A stretch of 16,236 nt of DNA from positions 1 through 16,236 of the forward strand of contig JAGZJD010000052.1 of assembly GCA_018365895.1 (NCBI GenBank), given 5' to 3'. Of the stretch, positions 1 through 10,765 are shown in pieces (the first letter of the stretch is position 1; every line of letters begins with the position of its first letter). The position numbers were made by a program, and so were the translations under genes. The DNA comes from Lachnospiraceae bacterium. GTDB lineage: Bacteria > Bacillota_A > Clostridia > Lachnospirales > Lachnospiraceae. The notes below the pieces were generated by a model that saw only the letters and a program-made list of their open reading frames with translations, did not search any database and had not been told where the DNA came from.

Positions 1-681
1 CTGGAATATGCAATCAGTATTAAAAATGTATTAGAATTATATGGAATAGAAGGAAAAGATCTGGATGGTGTCATCATCTCCTCTGTTGTTCCTCCGGTTA
101 CCAATCAGATGAGAGAATCGGTAGAAAAAGTAACGGGATTAAAGGCAATGGTTGTGGGGCCGGGAGTGAAAAATGGTCTGCATATTCAGATGGATAATCC
201 TGCTCAGGTAGGAAGCGATCTGATTGTCAATGCAGTTGCAGCGCTGCATGAGTATCAGCCGCCGCTGATTGTGATCGATATGGGAACTGCGACGACGCTT
301 TCTGTTGTAGACCGGGAGCGGAACTATATCGGAGGAATGATTTTACCGGGAATAAGAGTTTCGCTGGACTCCCTTGTCAGCAGAACCTCCCAGTTATCGA
401 AGATTAGCCTGGAGGCTCCTAAGCGCCTTATTGGTAAAAATACTACAGAATGTATGAAGAGTGGTGTCGTACATGGAAATGCAGCTTGTATCGATGGCAT
501 GATTGAACGGATTGAAGCAGAACTCGGAGAAAAAGCAACAGTGCTTGCCACAGGAGGTCTGGCGCAGGTTATCATACCTCATTGCTACCATGAAATTATT
601 GTAGATGATGCGCTGCTATTAAAAGGGCTACTTCTGATTTATTTGAAAAATCAGGAAGAACCGAAGAAACGGCGCAGATAA
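1..681 (+). CDS. coaX: Type III pantothenate kinase, 3' part (5' end outside window)
   Basis: Catalyses ATP-dependent phosphorylation of pantothenate, the first step of coenzyme A synthesis, in the cytoplasm. The open frame runs from base 1 without a start, so the N-terminal phosphate-binding segment (usually DxGNT) lies upstream and about 40-50 residues are missing. Visible family landmarks in order are SSVVPPV, GPGVKNGL, the DLIVNAVAA segment, VIDMGTATTLSVV, GGMILPG, the SLVSRTSQLSKI stretch, IGKNTTECMKSGVVHGN and the C-terminal VLATGGLA. The ATG at 109 lies inside the conserved domain and is not the start. The C-terminus ends in a basic tail (KKRRR). The gene is followed by an intrinsic terminator, so it is the last gene of its transcript. 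Identification rests on motif recall and is strong. Confidence 0.93.
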   Translation: MEYAISIKNVLELYGIEGKDLDGVIISSVVPPVTNQMRESVEKVTGLKAMVVGPGVKNGLHIQMDNPAQVGSDLIVNAVAALHEYQPPLIVIDMGTATTLSVVDRERNYIGGMILPGIRVSLDSLVSRTSQLSKISLEAPKRLIGKNTTECMKSGVVHGNAACIDGMIERIEAELGEKATVLATGGLAQVIIPHCYHEIIVDDALLLKGLLLIYLKNQEEPKKRRR

Positions 682-740
682 TCAGAATAGCAATGAGTGC
701 TGAGGGATAGGAAAATAGAAAAGCAAAGTGCGAAAAAAAA

Positions 741-791
741 GGCAGTACGTTTAAAGTTGAGTATAAACTTATAAACGTGCTGTCTTTTTTT
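741..791 (+). terminator. Intrinsic terminator after coaX, possibly bidirectional
   Basis: A 13-bp stem pairs 741-753 with 772-784, with two G-U wobbles. It is extended inward by 754-758 with 766-770 across a one-base bulge at 771, and is followed by seven T (785-791). A run of eight A (733-740) precedes the stem, so it could also stop transcription on the minus strand. Confidence 0.85.
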
Positions 792-923
792 GAGTGTGAG
801 AAAAAAATGACAGGGAGAAAACGCAGGAAAGAGGTGTTTTTCGTAACAAAAAATGATTTTAGCAATTTTTTATGATAAAATTACCAATATGTAAGTAAAA
901 TATGGTTAAAAAATGTTTTGGAG

Positions 924-932
924 TGATATAAA
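924..932 (+). promoter_or_regulatory. Candidate extended -10 promoter (distal)
   Basis: TG-A-TATAAA forms an extended -10 with no good -35. Transcription would begin near 939, just before the palindrome at 944-964, which would then act as a roadblock operator. The implied leader is close to 200 nt, so this is only a candidate in a very AT-rich stretch. Confidence 0.3.
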
Positions 933-943
933 AATAACAAAAA

Positions 944-964
944 TTTAGTAATACAATTACTAAA
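944..964. promoter_or_regulatory. Perfect palindrome, candidate repressor operator
   Basis: Arms TTTAGTAAT (944-952) and ATTACTAAA (956-964) are exact reverse complements around the spacer ACA. A second, shorter palindrome ACTAA-A-TTAGT lies at 972-982, and a further half-site TACTAAAA lies at 1052-1059. LacI-family operators are palindromes near their own gene, so the adjacent repressor is the natural candidate ligand. Many such operators have a central CG, which is absent here. Assignment is inference. Confidence 0.5.
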
Positions 965-1063
965 ATAAATAACTAAATTAGTAAAAAGCAGTGAAAAATA
1001 GATAAAAATACACAAAAAAACAATTAAAAATAGAATAAAATAATAGAAAGGTACTAAAACAGA

Positions 1064-1072
1064 TGCTATAAT
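1064..1072 (+). promoter_or_regulatory. Candidate promoter of the lacI-lacZ operon (proximal)
   Basis: TG-C-TATAAT is a perfect extended -10, which can work without a strong -35; none is seen 17 bp upstream. The half-site TACTAAAA at 1052-1059 lies just upstream of the -10, where a bound repressor could interfere. The predicted start is near 1079, giving a leader of about 57 nt to the repressor ATG. Confidence 0.55.
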
Positions 1073-1135
1073 TACATTATCGAAAAAGTTCGAAAGTAAA
1101 TAAGTAGTAAAACTGTTTGGTAAAAAGGTGGTAAA

Positions 1136-2185
1136 ATGACGACATTAAAGGATGTGGCAGCAAAGGCAGGCGTATCACAGGCCGCAGTTTCAAGAGTGTT
1201 AAAGAATGACAGAACATTTTCTGTATCAGAAGGAACGCGACAGAGGATTTTGAGAGCAGCTGAAGAATTGGAATACCGGGGGCGGTCAGAACGGTTGGAA
1301 CATACATTTGTAGACTTGCCGGAGGGAAAGATTGGAATCTTTCTTTTATATCAGGAATTGCTGGAAATTGAAGACAGCTATTATCAGATTGTTCGTCTGA
1401 GCTTAAAACGGGAACTGGAAAAGAATGGCATGAAAGTCGAAGAGATCTTTCTGGATACGATGGAAAAAGGAATTGAAAAGTTTTCAGGTTTTCAGGGCAT
1501 TGTCTTAGTCGGTCATCCTGGGCTGTGGTTTCATGCGAGCGAGTTGAGGACATTGCTTAGAGAAGCCAGTATTCCTGTTGTCTGTGCAGATTTTGAATTG
1601 GAAGAGGGAGAACTGGATGCAGATTACATTGTCAATGATTTTGAGAGTGTTGTGCAAAAAGCAGTAGAATGTTTTGAAAGAAATCGGTATGAGGAAATTG
1701 GCTATATCGGAACGTATGGGATTGAGATTTACGGCTCACTAAAGGCAGACAGGCGTTATCTGTATTTTAAAAAGATGTTAGAGCAAAGAGGAGTGTTCCG
1801 GGAAGAGTTTGTCTGGCTGACAAACAATAGCTATATTACGGATGGATATGAGCTCGGAAAGAAAATTTTAAGAGAACATCGCAAGCTTCCGCGAGCAGTA
1901 TTTACAGAAAATGACAGTCTTGCAATTGGATTTCTGCGTGCACTGAAAGAAAACGCAGTCAGTGTTCCCGATGAGATTGCGATTATTGGATGCAATGATG
2001 TGCAATCAGCGGCATTTATGACTCCGCCTCTGACAAGTGTGCGTCTTGCTAATGATTTGATCGGAACGATGTCTGCACGTCTTCTATTAGAGAGGATGAT
2101 GACTGAGAGAACAGAGAGTGTAAAAGTTGTTGTTCCGAATAAACTGATCATTCGGGGGAGCTGCAGTGATAGTCAGCCGTTATAA
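1136..2185 (+). CDS. LacI/GalR-family transcriptional repressor (EbgR-like) of the beta-galactosidase operon
   Basis: DNA-binding regulator of 349 aa, the usual LacI-family length. The N-terminal helix-turn-helix covers roughly residues 2-47 (TLKDVAAKAGVSQAAVSRVL, then a RQRILRAAEELEYR hinge helix). A periplasmic-binding-protein-like effector domain covers about 62-343, with family landmarks ENDSLAIGFLRAL and VPDEIAIIGCND. The HTH spacing and the ILRAAEELEYR segment recall E. coli EbgR, the repressor of an evolved beta-galactosidase; this comparison is from memory. The ATG at 1136 is chosen because AAGGTGG lies four bases upstream. The gene lies 80 bp upstream of the GH2 beta-galactosidase on the same strand with no strong terminator between, so it probably controls itself and the operon in response to a galactoside. 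The exact inducer cannot be read from sequence. Confidence 0.9.
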   Translation: MTTLKDVAAKAGVSQAAVSRVLKNDRTFSVSEGTRQRILRAAEELEYRGRSERLEHTFVDLPEGKIGIFLLYQELLEIEDSYYQIVRLSLKRELEKNGMKVEEIFLDTMEKGIEKFSGFQGIVLVGHPGLWFHASELRTLLREASIPVVCADFELEEGELDADYIVNDFESVVQKAVECFERNRYEEIGYIGTYGIEIYGSLKADRRYLYFKKMLEQRGVFREEFVWLTNNSYITDGYELGKKILREHRKLPRAVFTENDSLAIGFLRALKENAVSVPDEIAIIGCNDVQSAAFMTPPLTSVRLANDLIGTMSARLLLERMMTERTESVKVVVPNKLIIRGSCSDSQPL

Positions 2186-2205
2186 CTATAAAAGATAAAA
2201 GCAAA

Positions 2206-2222
2206 CTGCCGATGATTGGCAG
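2206..2222 (+). promoter_or_regulatory. Short hairpin or operator-like repeat before lacZ
   Basis: CTGCCGA (2206-2212) and TTGGCAG (2216-2222) form a 7-bp imperfect stem (one G-U) with loop TGA in the 80-bp gap between repressor and beta-galactosidase. No T-run follows, so it is not a standard terminator. It could be a second operator, an RNA-processing site that shifts the repressor to enzyme ratio, or chance. No convincing promoter is seen in the gap. Confidence 0.3.
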
Positions 2223-2235
2223 AAAAATATTATAA

Positions 2236-5340
<3,105 letters not shown>

Positions 5341-5372
5341 AAATGCATTCTAAATAAAATGGAGGTAAAGGA

Positions 5373-6281
5373 ATGAGCAGCAAAACAGACGCAGATTATA
5401 GTCTGCCAAAGAGAAAAAGCTTAATGACAAGGAAAAATGCACCGTATCTGTTTTTGACACCAATGATTATATTGTTTTCTGTATTTATGATTTATCCGGT
5501 TATTAAGTCATTAATACTGAGTTTCCAGGACTTTACAGACGGACAGTATATTTTCTGTGGAATTCAGAATTATGTTACGATGTTCAAAGATCCAATCTTT
5601 TGGAAATCGCTGAAAAACACATTTATTTATCTGGCAGTACAGGTACCGGTCATGGTAGTACTCTCACTGGTACTTGGAGTTATGGTGGAACAGGCTTTCT
5701 TAAAGTTCCGTTCCGGGTTCCGTATGAGTATCTTCCTGCCGTCAGTAACAGCATTAGTAGCATATGCAATTGTGTTTAAATTATTATTTAACACAGATTT
5801 TGGTCTTGTAAACCATGCACTAAGAGCACTTGGATTCACTGGGGTTGACTGGCTGAATACTGTGTGGGGCGCAAGAATGGCAATCATTATTGGTATCACA
5901 TGGAGATGGACAGGATACAATACAATCATTATGATTGCAGGATTGAAGAATATTCCATTGGAACTATATGAATCAGCAGATATCGATGGAGCAAATGCGT
6001 TCCAGAAATTCTTTTATATCACAATTCCGATGGTAAAATCTATCATTTTATTTGTCAGCATTACATCAACAATCGGTACATTGCAGTTATTCGATGAATC
6101 TTTCATCTTAACAGGCGGAGGACCGGATAATGCTACTATTACGATTGGACATTATTTGTATAATACAGGATTCTCATATTACAAGTTCGGCTATGCAGCC
6201 GCAATCAGCTATGCACTCGTTGTAATCATTGGAATTTTGTCAATCATTCAGTTTAGAATGTCGAAAGGAGGAGAAGATTAA
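5373..6281 (+). CDS. Sugar ABC transporter permease, MalF/UgpA type (CUT1)
   Basis: First membrane subunit of a carbohydrate importer, 302 aa, with about six membrane segments (for example residues 22-44, 78-100, 113-135, 165-187, 218-238 and 268-290). The cytoplasmic EAA loop that docks the ATPase is present as ESADIDGANAFQKFFYITIP, beginning at Glu200. The start at 5373 follows GGAGGT at 5361-5366. The gene lies 32 bp after lacZ and overlaps the second permease by one base (TAATG), so the two are translationally coupled. The beta-galactosidase context suggests a galactoside cargo, which is inference. Confidence 0.93.
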   Translation: MSSKTDADYSLPKRKSLMTRKNAPYLFLTPMIILFSVFMIYPVIKSLILSFQDFTDGQYIFCGIQNYVTMFKDPIFWKSLKNTFIYLAVQVPVMVVLSLVLGVMVEQAFLKFRSGFRMSIFLPSVTALVAYAIVFKLLFNTDFGLVNHALRALGFTGVDWLNTVWGARMAIIIGITWRWTGYNTIIMIAGLKNIPLELYESADIDGANAFQKFFYITIPMVKSIILFVSITSTIGTLQLFDESFILTGGGPDNATITIGHYLYNTGFSYYKFGYAAAISYALVVIIGILSIIQFRMSKGGED

Positions 6282-7114
6282 TGAAAAAGAGTAAAGCGAA
6301 TGCGTCAAAGATTTTTACATACGTATTTTTAATTATTGCAGCATTTATCTCTCTGTTTCCATTCTATTTTATGTTTGTATCAGCAACAAATACAAATGCA
6401 GATATTTTAAGCGCGACACCAAAGCTTTTCTTTGGCACAAACTTATTAGCGAACCTGGCAAACTTAAATAAACGCCTGGATTTGGGAAGAATTCTGTTGA
6501 ACTCCTGTATTTTGACATTTACTTATACAGGATTGGCAATGCTTCTCCATTCCATGTCAGGATATGCATTTGCAAAATATGAATTTAAAGGGAAAAACCT
6601 TATTTTTGGTATCATTATGATAACAATGATGATCCCGGGACAGGTAATGTATGTGCCATTGTTTACGTTGATGAATAATATCGGCTGGGCAAATACATAT
6701 CAGGCAGTGATCCTTCCTGGACTGGCAGGAGCCTTCGGAATGTTCCTGATGCGGCAAAATATGTTGGCATTCCCGACATCGTTGATCGAGGCGGCGAGAA
6801 TTGATGGATATGGCGAGTTTTCAATCTTTATGAAAGTCGTTATGCCTTCTATGAAACCGGCGCTTGGTGCAATGGGAATTTACATGTTTATGAGTATGTG
6901 GAACAGCTTCATGTGGCCGTTGATCATTTTAGGAACAAAATCTATGTATAACTTCCCGGTGGCGCTTTCTATGCTGGACGGAGTTGCATGGAGAAAAGAT
7001 TACGGTGTAATTATGTTAGCAACAGTGTTTGCAGTATTACCAATCTTAATTGTCTTTCTTGTGTTTCAGAAACAGTTCGTTGCCGGCGTGATGGGCGGAG
7101 CTGTAAAAGAATAA
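6281..7114 (+). CDS. Sugar ABC transporter permease, MalG/UgpE type (CUT1)
   Basis: Second membrane subunit, 277 aa, the normal size for this family, with about six membrane segments. The EAA loop is present as IEAARIDGYGEFSIFMKVVM, with Glu170-Ala171-Ala172. The start codon overlaps the stop of the first permease by one base, and its ribosome site (AAAGGAGGAG near 6264-6273) lies inside that gene. It pairs with the upstream permease to form the channel. No ATP-binding gene follows. CUT1 importers in Firmicutes often share a distant MsmX/MsmK/UgpC ATPase, which is presumed here. Confidence 0.93.
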   Translation: MKKSKANASKIFTYVFLIIAAFISLFPFYFMFVSATNTNADILSATPKLFFGTNLLANLANLNKRLDLGRILLNSCILTFTYTGLAMLLHSMSGYAFAKYEFKGKNLIFGIIMITMMIPGQVMYVPLFTLMNNIGWANTYQAVILPGLAGAFGMFLMRQNMLAFPTSLIEAARIDGYGEFSIFMKVVMPSMKPALGAMGIYMFMSMWNSFMWPLIILGTKSMYNFPVALSMLDGVAWRKDYGVIMLATVFAVLPILIVFLVFQKQFVAGVMGGAVKE

Positions 7115-7139
7115 ATTTCATCTAAAGGAGGAAAATGAA

Positions 7140-8432
7140 ATGAAAAAGAAACTATTGGCAATTTTAATGGCAACAGCAATGACAGCATCATTAGCTGCTT
7201 GCGGCGGTGGCGGATCCGACGCGAAGAAAGAAGGCGGATCTAAGGATGGAGAATTATCCGGAACAGTAACTGTATGGAGCTGGGATGTGGCGTTAGCTCA
7301 TATGGAGGCGCAGGCAGAAAAATTTAACGAGAAATATCCAGATGTTGAATTTAACTTTGAAGAAATGGGTGTTCAGCAGGTATATCAGAAAATGACAACA
7401 TGTCTGCAGTCTGGAATCGGACTTCCGGATATTGTATCTCTTGAAGGAGAGCAGATGGCAAAATTCGGCGAGAAGTTCCCGGGAAAATTTGAAGAATTTA
7501 CTGATATGATCAATAAAGATGATTTCTTCCCGATTAAGATTGCTGAATGTACAATTGATGACAAAATTATCGCATATCCGTGGGATTCAGGCCCGTGTGG
7601 AATGTTCTACCGTGCAGATTTATTTGAAGAAGCTGGAATCAAAGCAGAAGATATCGTAACATGGGATGATTTTATTGAAGCCGGTAAAGTTTTGAAAGAC
7701 AAAACAGGCGTTGATATGCTTTGTATGGCAGAGTCAAGAAATGATGCTACATACCGTTCTATGTTAATGCAGCTTGGTAAGTTCTATTTTGATGAAGAAG
7801 GGAATCCGCAGGTAAATTCTGAAGAATCTATCAGAGCGATGGAAATGTGCAAAAAAATGTACGAAGCAGGCATTACATTTAATAACTCTTCTTGGGATGA
7901 TATGGTTGCAGGTATGACATCTGATAAATATGCTTGTATTGCAGAGGCAGTTTGGATGGTTGGTTCTATTAAAGATGCAGCTCCGGATCAGGCTGGTAAA
8001 TGGGCTTGTATGCCGCTTCCGAAATTTGATGCAGATGCAGAAGCAATGGGCGCATCTAATGGTGGATCAGTTCTTGCAGTTCCGTCAGCAAGTGAAAATG
8101 CAGAAGCAGCAAAAGAATTTGTAAAATTCTGTATGGAAGATGTTGATGCAAACGTAGAAGGATTCCAGAACTATGGTTTATATCCGTCATACCTTCCGGC
8201 GTTAGAGTCAGAAGTATTCCAGGAAGGCGATGAATACTTTGGCGGACAGAAATTATTTGATATGTTTACAGAGATTGGTAAAACAGTACCTCAGGTAAAC
8301 TACACATCTAACTTTGCTGAAGCAATTGAAATGTCTAAAAACTGTGTAGCAAGAGTACTCCTAGAGGATGCAGATCCTGCAAAAGTTCTAAATGATGAAC
8401 AGGAAGAAATGGAAGCAAAATTCGGTAAATAA
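7140..8432 (+). CDS. Sugar ABC transporter solute-binding lipoprotein (family 1)
   Basis: Extracellular ligand-binding subunit of 430 aa, anchored to the membrane by a lipid. The N-terminus is a lipoprotein signal (basic KKK, hydrophobic core, lipobox LAAC with Cys21) followed by a Gly/Ser/Lys linker. The mature part begins with GTVTVWSWD and continues with a heterodimer-like FNEKYPDVEF segment typical of SBP_bac_1 proteins. Aromatic-rich stretches such as YPWDSGPCGMFYRADLFEEA are typical of the sugar-binding cleft. AAAGGAGG at 7124-7131 sets the start at 7140. It is the last gene of the operon, after both permeases, whereas many CUT1 operons place the binding protein first. The specific ligand cannot be read by eye; a beta-galactoside fits the context. 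Confidence 0.93.
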   Translation: MKKKLLAILMATAMTASLAACGGGGSDAKKEGGSKDGELSGTVTVWSWDVALAHMEAQAEKFNEKYPDVEFNFEEMGVQQVYQKMTTCLQSGIGLPDIVSLEGEQMAKFGEKFPGKFEEFTDMINKDDFFPIKIAECTIDDKIIAYPWDSGPCGMFYRADLFEEAGIKAEDIVTWDDFIEAGKVLKDKTGVDMLCMAESRNDATYRSMLMQLGKFYFDEEGNPQVNSEESIRAMEMCKKMYEAGITFNNSSWDDMVAGMTSDKYACIAEAVWMVGSIKDAAPDQAGKWACMPLPKFDADAEAMGASNGGSVLAVPSASENAEAAKEFVKFCMEDVDANVEGFQNYGLYPSYLPALESEVFQEGDEYFGGQKLFDMFTEIGKTVPQVNYTSNFAEAIEMSKNCVARVLLEDADPAKVLNDEQEEMEAKFGK

Positions 8433-8443
8433 TAATCAGGATG

Positions 8444-8484
8444 AAAAATAAGTGTTGGGGGGTTTTCCTCTGGCACTTATTTTT
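8444..8484 (+). terminator. Hairpin/terminator after the lac operon, abutting the MATE gene
   Basis: AAAAATAAGTG (8444-8454) pairs perfectly with CACTTATTTTT (8474-8484), giving 11 bp. The 19-nt loop can form a small inner G/C helix. The T-run is part of the stem and only five long, so readthrough is likely. Two bases after the right arm begins the ribosome site of the MATE gene, so the hairpin could also affect its translation. Confidence 0.65.
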
Positions 8485-8499
8485 AGAAGGGAGGATTAT

Positions 8500-9867
8500 T
8501 TGTACGAGACAAAGAAAATAAAACGAGAAATCTACCACATCATTATTCCGATGATCCTGGAAAATATTCTTCAGATTTCAGCAAGTCTTATTACAACAGC
8601 AATGGTTGGACGACTTCTGGCAAATGATATTTCTGCACAGGGAATCTGTGTCAGGATAACGGATACGCTGTGGGTATTTTATAAAGGAGTGGCGATTGGT
8701 GCCACGGTTCTGATCGCGCGCGCTTATGGTGCAGGAAAGAAAGAAAACTGCAGAAAAATTATGGAGCAGACGTTATTGACAGAATTAGCAGTTGTTTTGC
8801 TTGTGCAGATTTTTTTATTTTTCCGTGCGGATATTTTCCTTGGATTTTTCTCAAAAGATCCACAAATTCTGACACTTGCACAAAGCTATATGAAAATTGT
8901 AGTGATAGGATTTACAGGAAATGTTATAATGACTCTTGTTACAGCAGCGTTCCAGGGATATGGAAATACAAAAATACCAATGTATATTGCGGCGGCAATG
9001 AATGTTGTAAACATTGCCTGTGGTTATGTCTTTATTTTTGGTATAGGTCCATTGAAAGGAATGGGAATTCAGGGTGCAGCTGCAGCGCTTGTCACAGCGC
9101 AGACATTTGGAGCTGTTCTTGGATTGTATTTGCTGTACAATAAGAAAAAGGGGTTATTCTCAGATACGGTACGTCAGGGAAGTTTCTTTAAGCTTGACCG
9201 TAAATGCATTTATGAAGTATATACAACGGGTATTCCGGCAGCTTTGGAAAGCATGTTCTGGCAATTTTCAGCTATTATTTTAAGTAAGATTATTCTTTCT
9301 TACGGAGCGGCAGCATTTGCAGCTTATCAGCTTGGAATTCAGGCTGAAACGATTACAGAAATGCCTGCAATTGGCTTTAGTACAGCTTCCACAACATTGG
9401 CGGCGCGTGCAATCGGAAAGCGGGATCAGAAGCTGCAGAAAATATACTTTAAAGAACTTTTGAAAGTAGGAACAGCTATCAGTGTCGTAACATCACTTCT
9501 GTTGATTCTGCTGCCAAAAGTGTTTATGCAGATGATGACGAACAAACCGGAACTTCAGGCAATTGGTGTTGTATATGTGTTTGTGATGGGATTTATTCAG
9601 ATTCCGCAGAACTTATCAAGAATATACAATGGAACAATCCGGGCGCTTGGCTATAAGAATACGCCAATGCTTGTAGCAGGATTTGGAATCTGGATCGTCA
9701 GAATTCCGCTTTGCCTGCTGGCGGCATTTGTTCTGAAGCTTCCAATCACAGCAATTTGGATTGTGATTGCGCTGGATCAGCTTTCAAGATTCTGTCTAAG
9801 TGTATTTTTGTACGGACGTATCGGTAAGAAGAATATATTCCCTGCAGATACATTAGAAATGGAGTAA
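8500..9867 (+). CDS. MATE family efflux transporter (NorM/DinF-like)
   Basis: Multidrug/metabolite antiporter of the MATE family, about 455 aa and about 12 membrane segments in two homologous halves. The N-terminal half contains IIPMILENILQISASLITTAMVGRL, a region typical of MatE domain 1, split here only by residue variation. The second half repeats the pattern around AALESMFWQFSAIILSKI. The frame is open from a GTG at 8452, but that codon lies inside the terminator stem. The TTG at 8500 is preferred because AAGGGAGG (8487-8494) lies five bases upstream and the protein then starts LYETKKIKREIYHIII, a normal MATE start. The next gene follows after seven bases. The exported substrate is unknown; cation coupling is expected from the family. 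Confidence 0.9.
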   Translation: MYETKKIKREIYHIIIPMILENILQISASLITTAMVGRLLANDISAQGICVRITDTLWVFYKGVAIGATVLIARAYGAGKKENCRKIMEQTLLTELAVVLLVQIFLFFRADIFLGFFSKDPQILTLAQSYMKIVVIGFTGNVIMTLVTAAFQGYGNTKIPMYIAAAMNVVNIACGYVFIFGIGPLKGMGIQGAAAALVTAQTFGAVLGLYLLYNKKKGLFSDTVRQGSFFKLDRKCIYEVYTTGIPAALESMFWQFSAIILSKIILSYGAAAFAAYQLGIQAETITEMPAIGFSTASTTLAARAIGKRDQKLQKIYFKELLKVGTAISVVTSLLLILLPKVFMQMMTNKPELQAIGVVYVFVMGFIQIPQNLSRIYNGTIRALGYKNTPMLVAGFGIWIVRIPLCLLAAFVLKLPITAIWIVIALDQLSRFCLSVFLYGRIGKKNIFPADTLEME

Positions 9868-9874
9868 AGAAACA

Positions 9875-10765
9875 ATGAAAAACAAATTAGGAATTGCAGG
9901 ACTTCTGGCAGTAACAATCATATGGGGAGGGGGCTTTGTAGCCAGCGATATTGCGCTTGCAGGGCTGACGCCTTTTCAGATTATGGCAATCCGTTTCCTG
10001 ATTGCAACGATTGTAATGGCAGTGCTTGCAGGAAAAGAGATTAAAACGATTCGGAAAGAAGAATGGAAATGCGGTGCAATTCTTGGATTCTTTCTGTTTG
10101 GAGGATTTGCACTTCAGATTATTGGACTTCAGTATACGACACCGTCCAAAAATGCATTTTTAACAGCTACGAATGTAGTGTTTGTTCCATTTATTGCGAT
10201 GGTACTCTATAAGAAAAAAGTAAAAGCACAGTCGCTTGTAGGGGCGGCAATGGCGATTATAGGAGCCGGAGTGCTCTCGCTGCAGGCAGATTTTAGTATG
10301 GGAATTGGTGATGCCCTTACCCTTATTTGTGCAGTTTGTTTTGCATTTCAGATTTTCCTGACAGGAGAGTTTGTTGGAAGAATCCGTCCTATGGTACTGA
10401 ATTTTATTCAGATGTCGATGGCGTTTGTATGCTCTTTGGTAGGCTATCTCTTTTCAGGGGAGCTGGCGTTCCATGCAGATAAAAACAGCATCTGGGCAGT
10501 ATTATATCTTGGTCTGATCAGTACCTGCCTGACTTACTTTTTACAGACACTTTCACAGAGATATGTGGAAGAAACGAAAGCGGCTATTATTCTTTCAATG
10601 GAAGCGGTATTTGGAACAGTATTTTCTGTCATTCTGCTTCATGAGCAGGTAACGGCAAAGATGCTAATCGGATCAGCGTTGATTCTTGGAGCAGTGCTCG
10701 TTTCAGAACTTCCTGTATTTGCGGGTAAGGAGGCAAAGGATGTCCAGAAATTGGGAGAAAATTAA
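9875..10765 (+). CDS. EamA/DMT family transporter
   Basis: Putative inner-membrane metabolite exporter of 296 aa with about ten membrane segments. These form two EamA repeats, roughly residues 7-135 and 150-280. The first begins with AVTIIWGGGFVASDIAL, close to the usual WG-x-F opening of the family, and has the FLIA-T-V pattern. The second ends with the typical LHEQVTAKMLIGSALILGAV signature. The ATG at 9875 follows a weak GGAG at 9861-9864 that overlaps the MATE stop region. The 3' end overlaps the dipeptidase gene by 26 bases, so the three genes are likely co-transcribed. Substrates in this family range from amino acids to drugs and cannot be told from sequence. Confidence 0.9.
   Translation: MKNKLGIAGLLAVTIIWGGGFVASDIALAGLTPFQIMAIRFLIATIVMAVLAGKEIKTIRKEEWKCGAILGFFLFGGFALQIIGLQYTTPSKNAFLTATNVVFVPFIAMVLYKKKVKAQSLVGAAMAIIGAGVLSLQADFSMGIGDALTLICAVCFAFQIFLTGEFVGRIRPMVLNFIQMSMAFVCSLVGYLFSGELAFHADKNSIWAVLYLGLISTCLTYFLQTLSQRYVEETKAAIILSMEAVFGTVFSVILLHEQVTAKMLIGSALILGAVLVSELPVFAGKEAKDVQKLGEN

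Larger units (their letters stand above)
792..1135 (+). promoter_or_regulatory. AT-rich control region of the lac operon
   Basis: This stretch between the coaX terminator and the repressor gene has no convincing gene; the longest small frame (about 22 codons from 808) lacks a good ribosome site. It is very AT-rich and carries repeated TTAGTAA / TACTAA words, including a perfect palindrome at 944-964 and a smaller one at 972-982. It also holds two extended -10 promoter candidates (924-932 and 1064-1072). The ribosome site AAGGTGG at 1125-1131 serves the repressor. Its role as the operon control region is inferred from position. Confidence 0.6.

Noticed and set aside
808..876. Small frame of about 22 codons in the AT-rich leader
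   Set aside because: Very short, mostly basic and AT-driven, with no convincing ribosome spacing or similarity.
1077..1553. Minus-strand frame of 158 codons opposite the repressor
   Set aside because: It is the antisense shadow of a well-supported LacI-family gene and resembles no known protein.
8452..8499. GTG at 8452 as the start of the MATE protein
   Set aside because: The codon lies inside the terminator stem and lacks a ribosome site; the TTG at 8500 has AAGGGAGG five bases upstream.
10686..10739. TTG at 10686 as the start of the dipeptidase
   Set aside because: It would overlap the EamA gene by 80 bases without a ribosome site; the ATG at 10740 has AAGGAGG six bases upstream.
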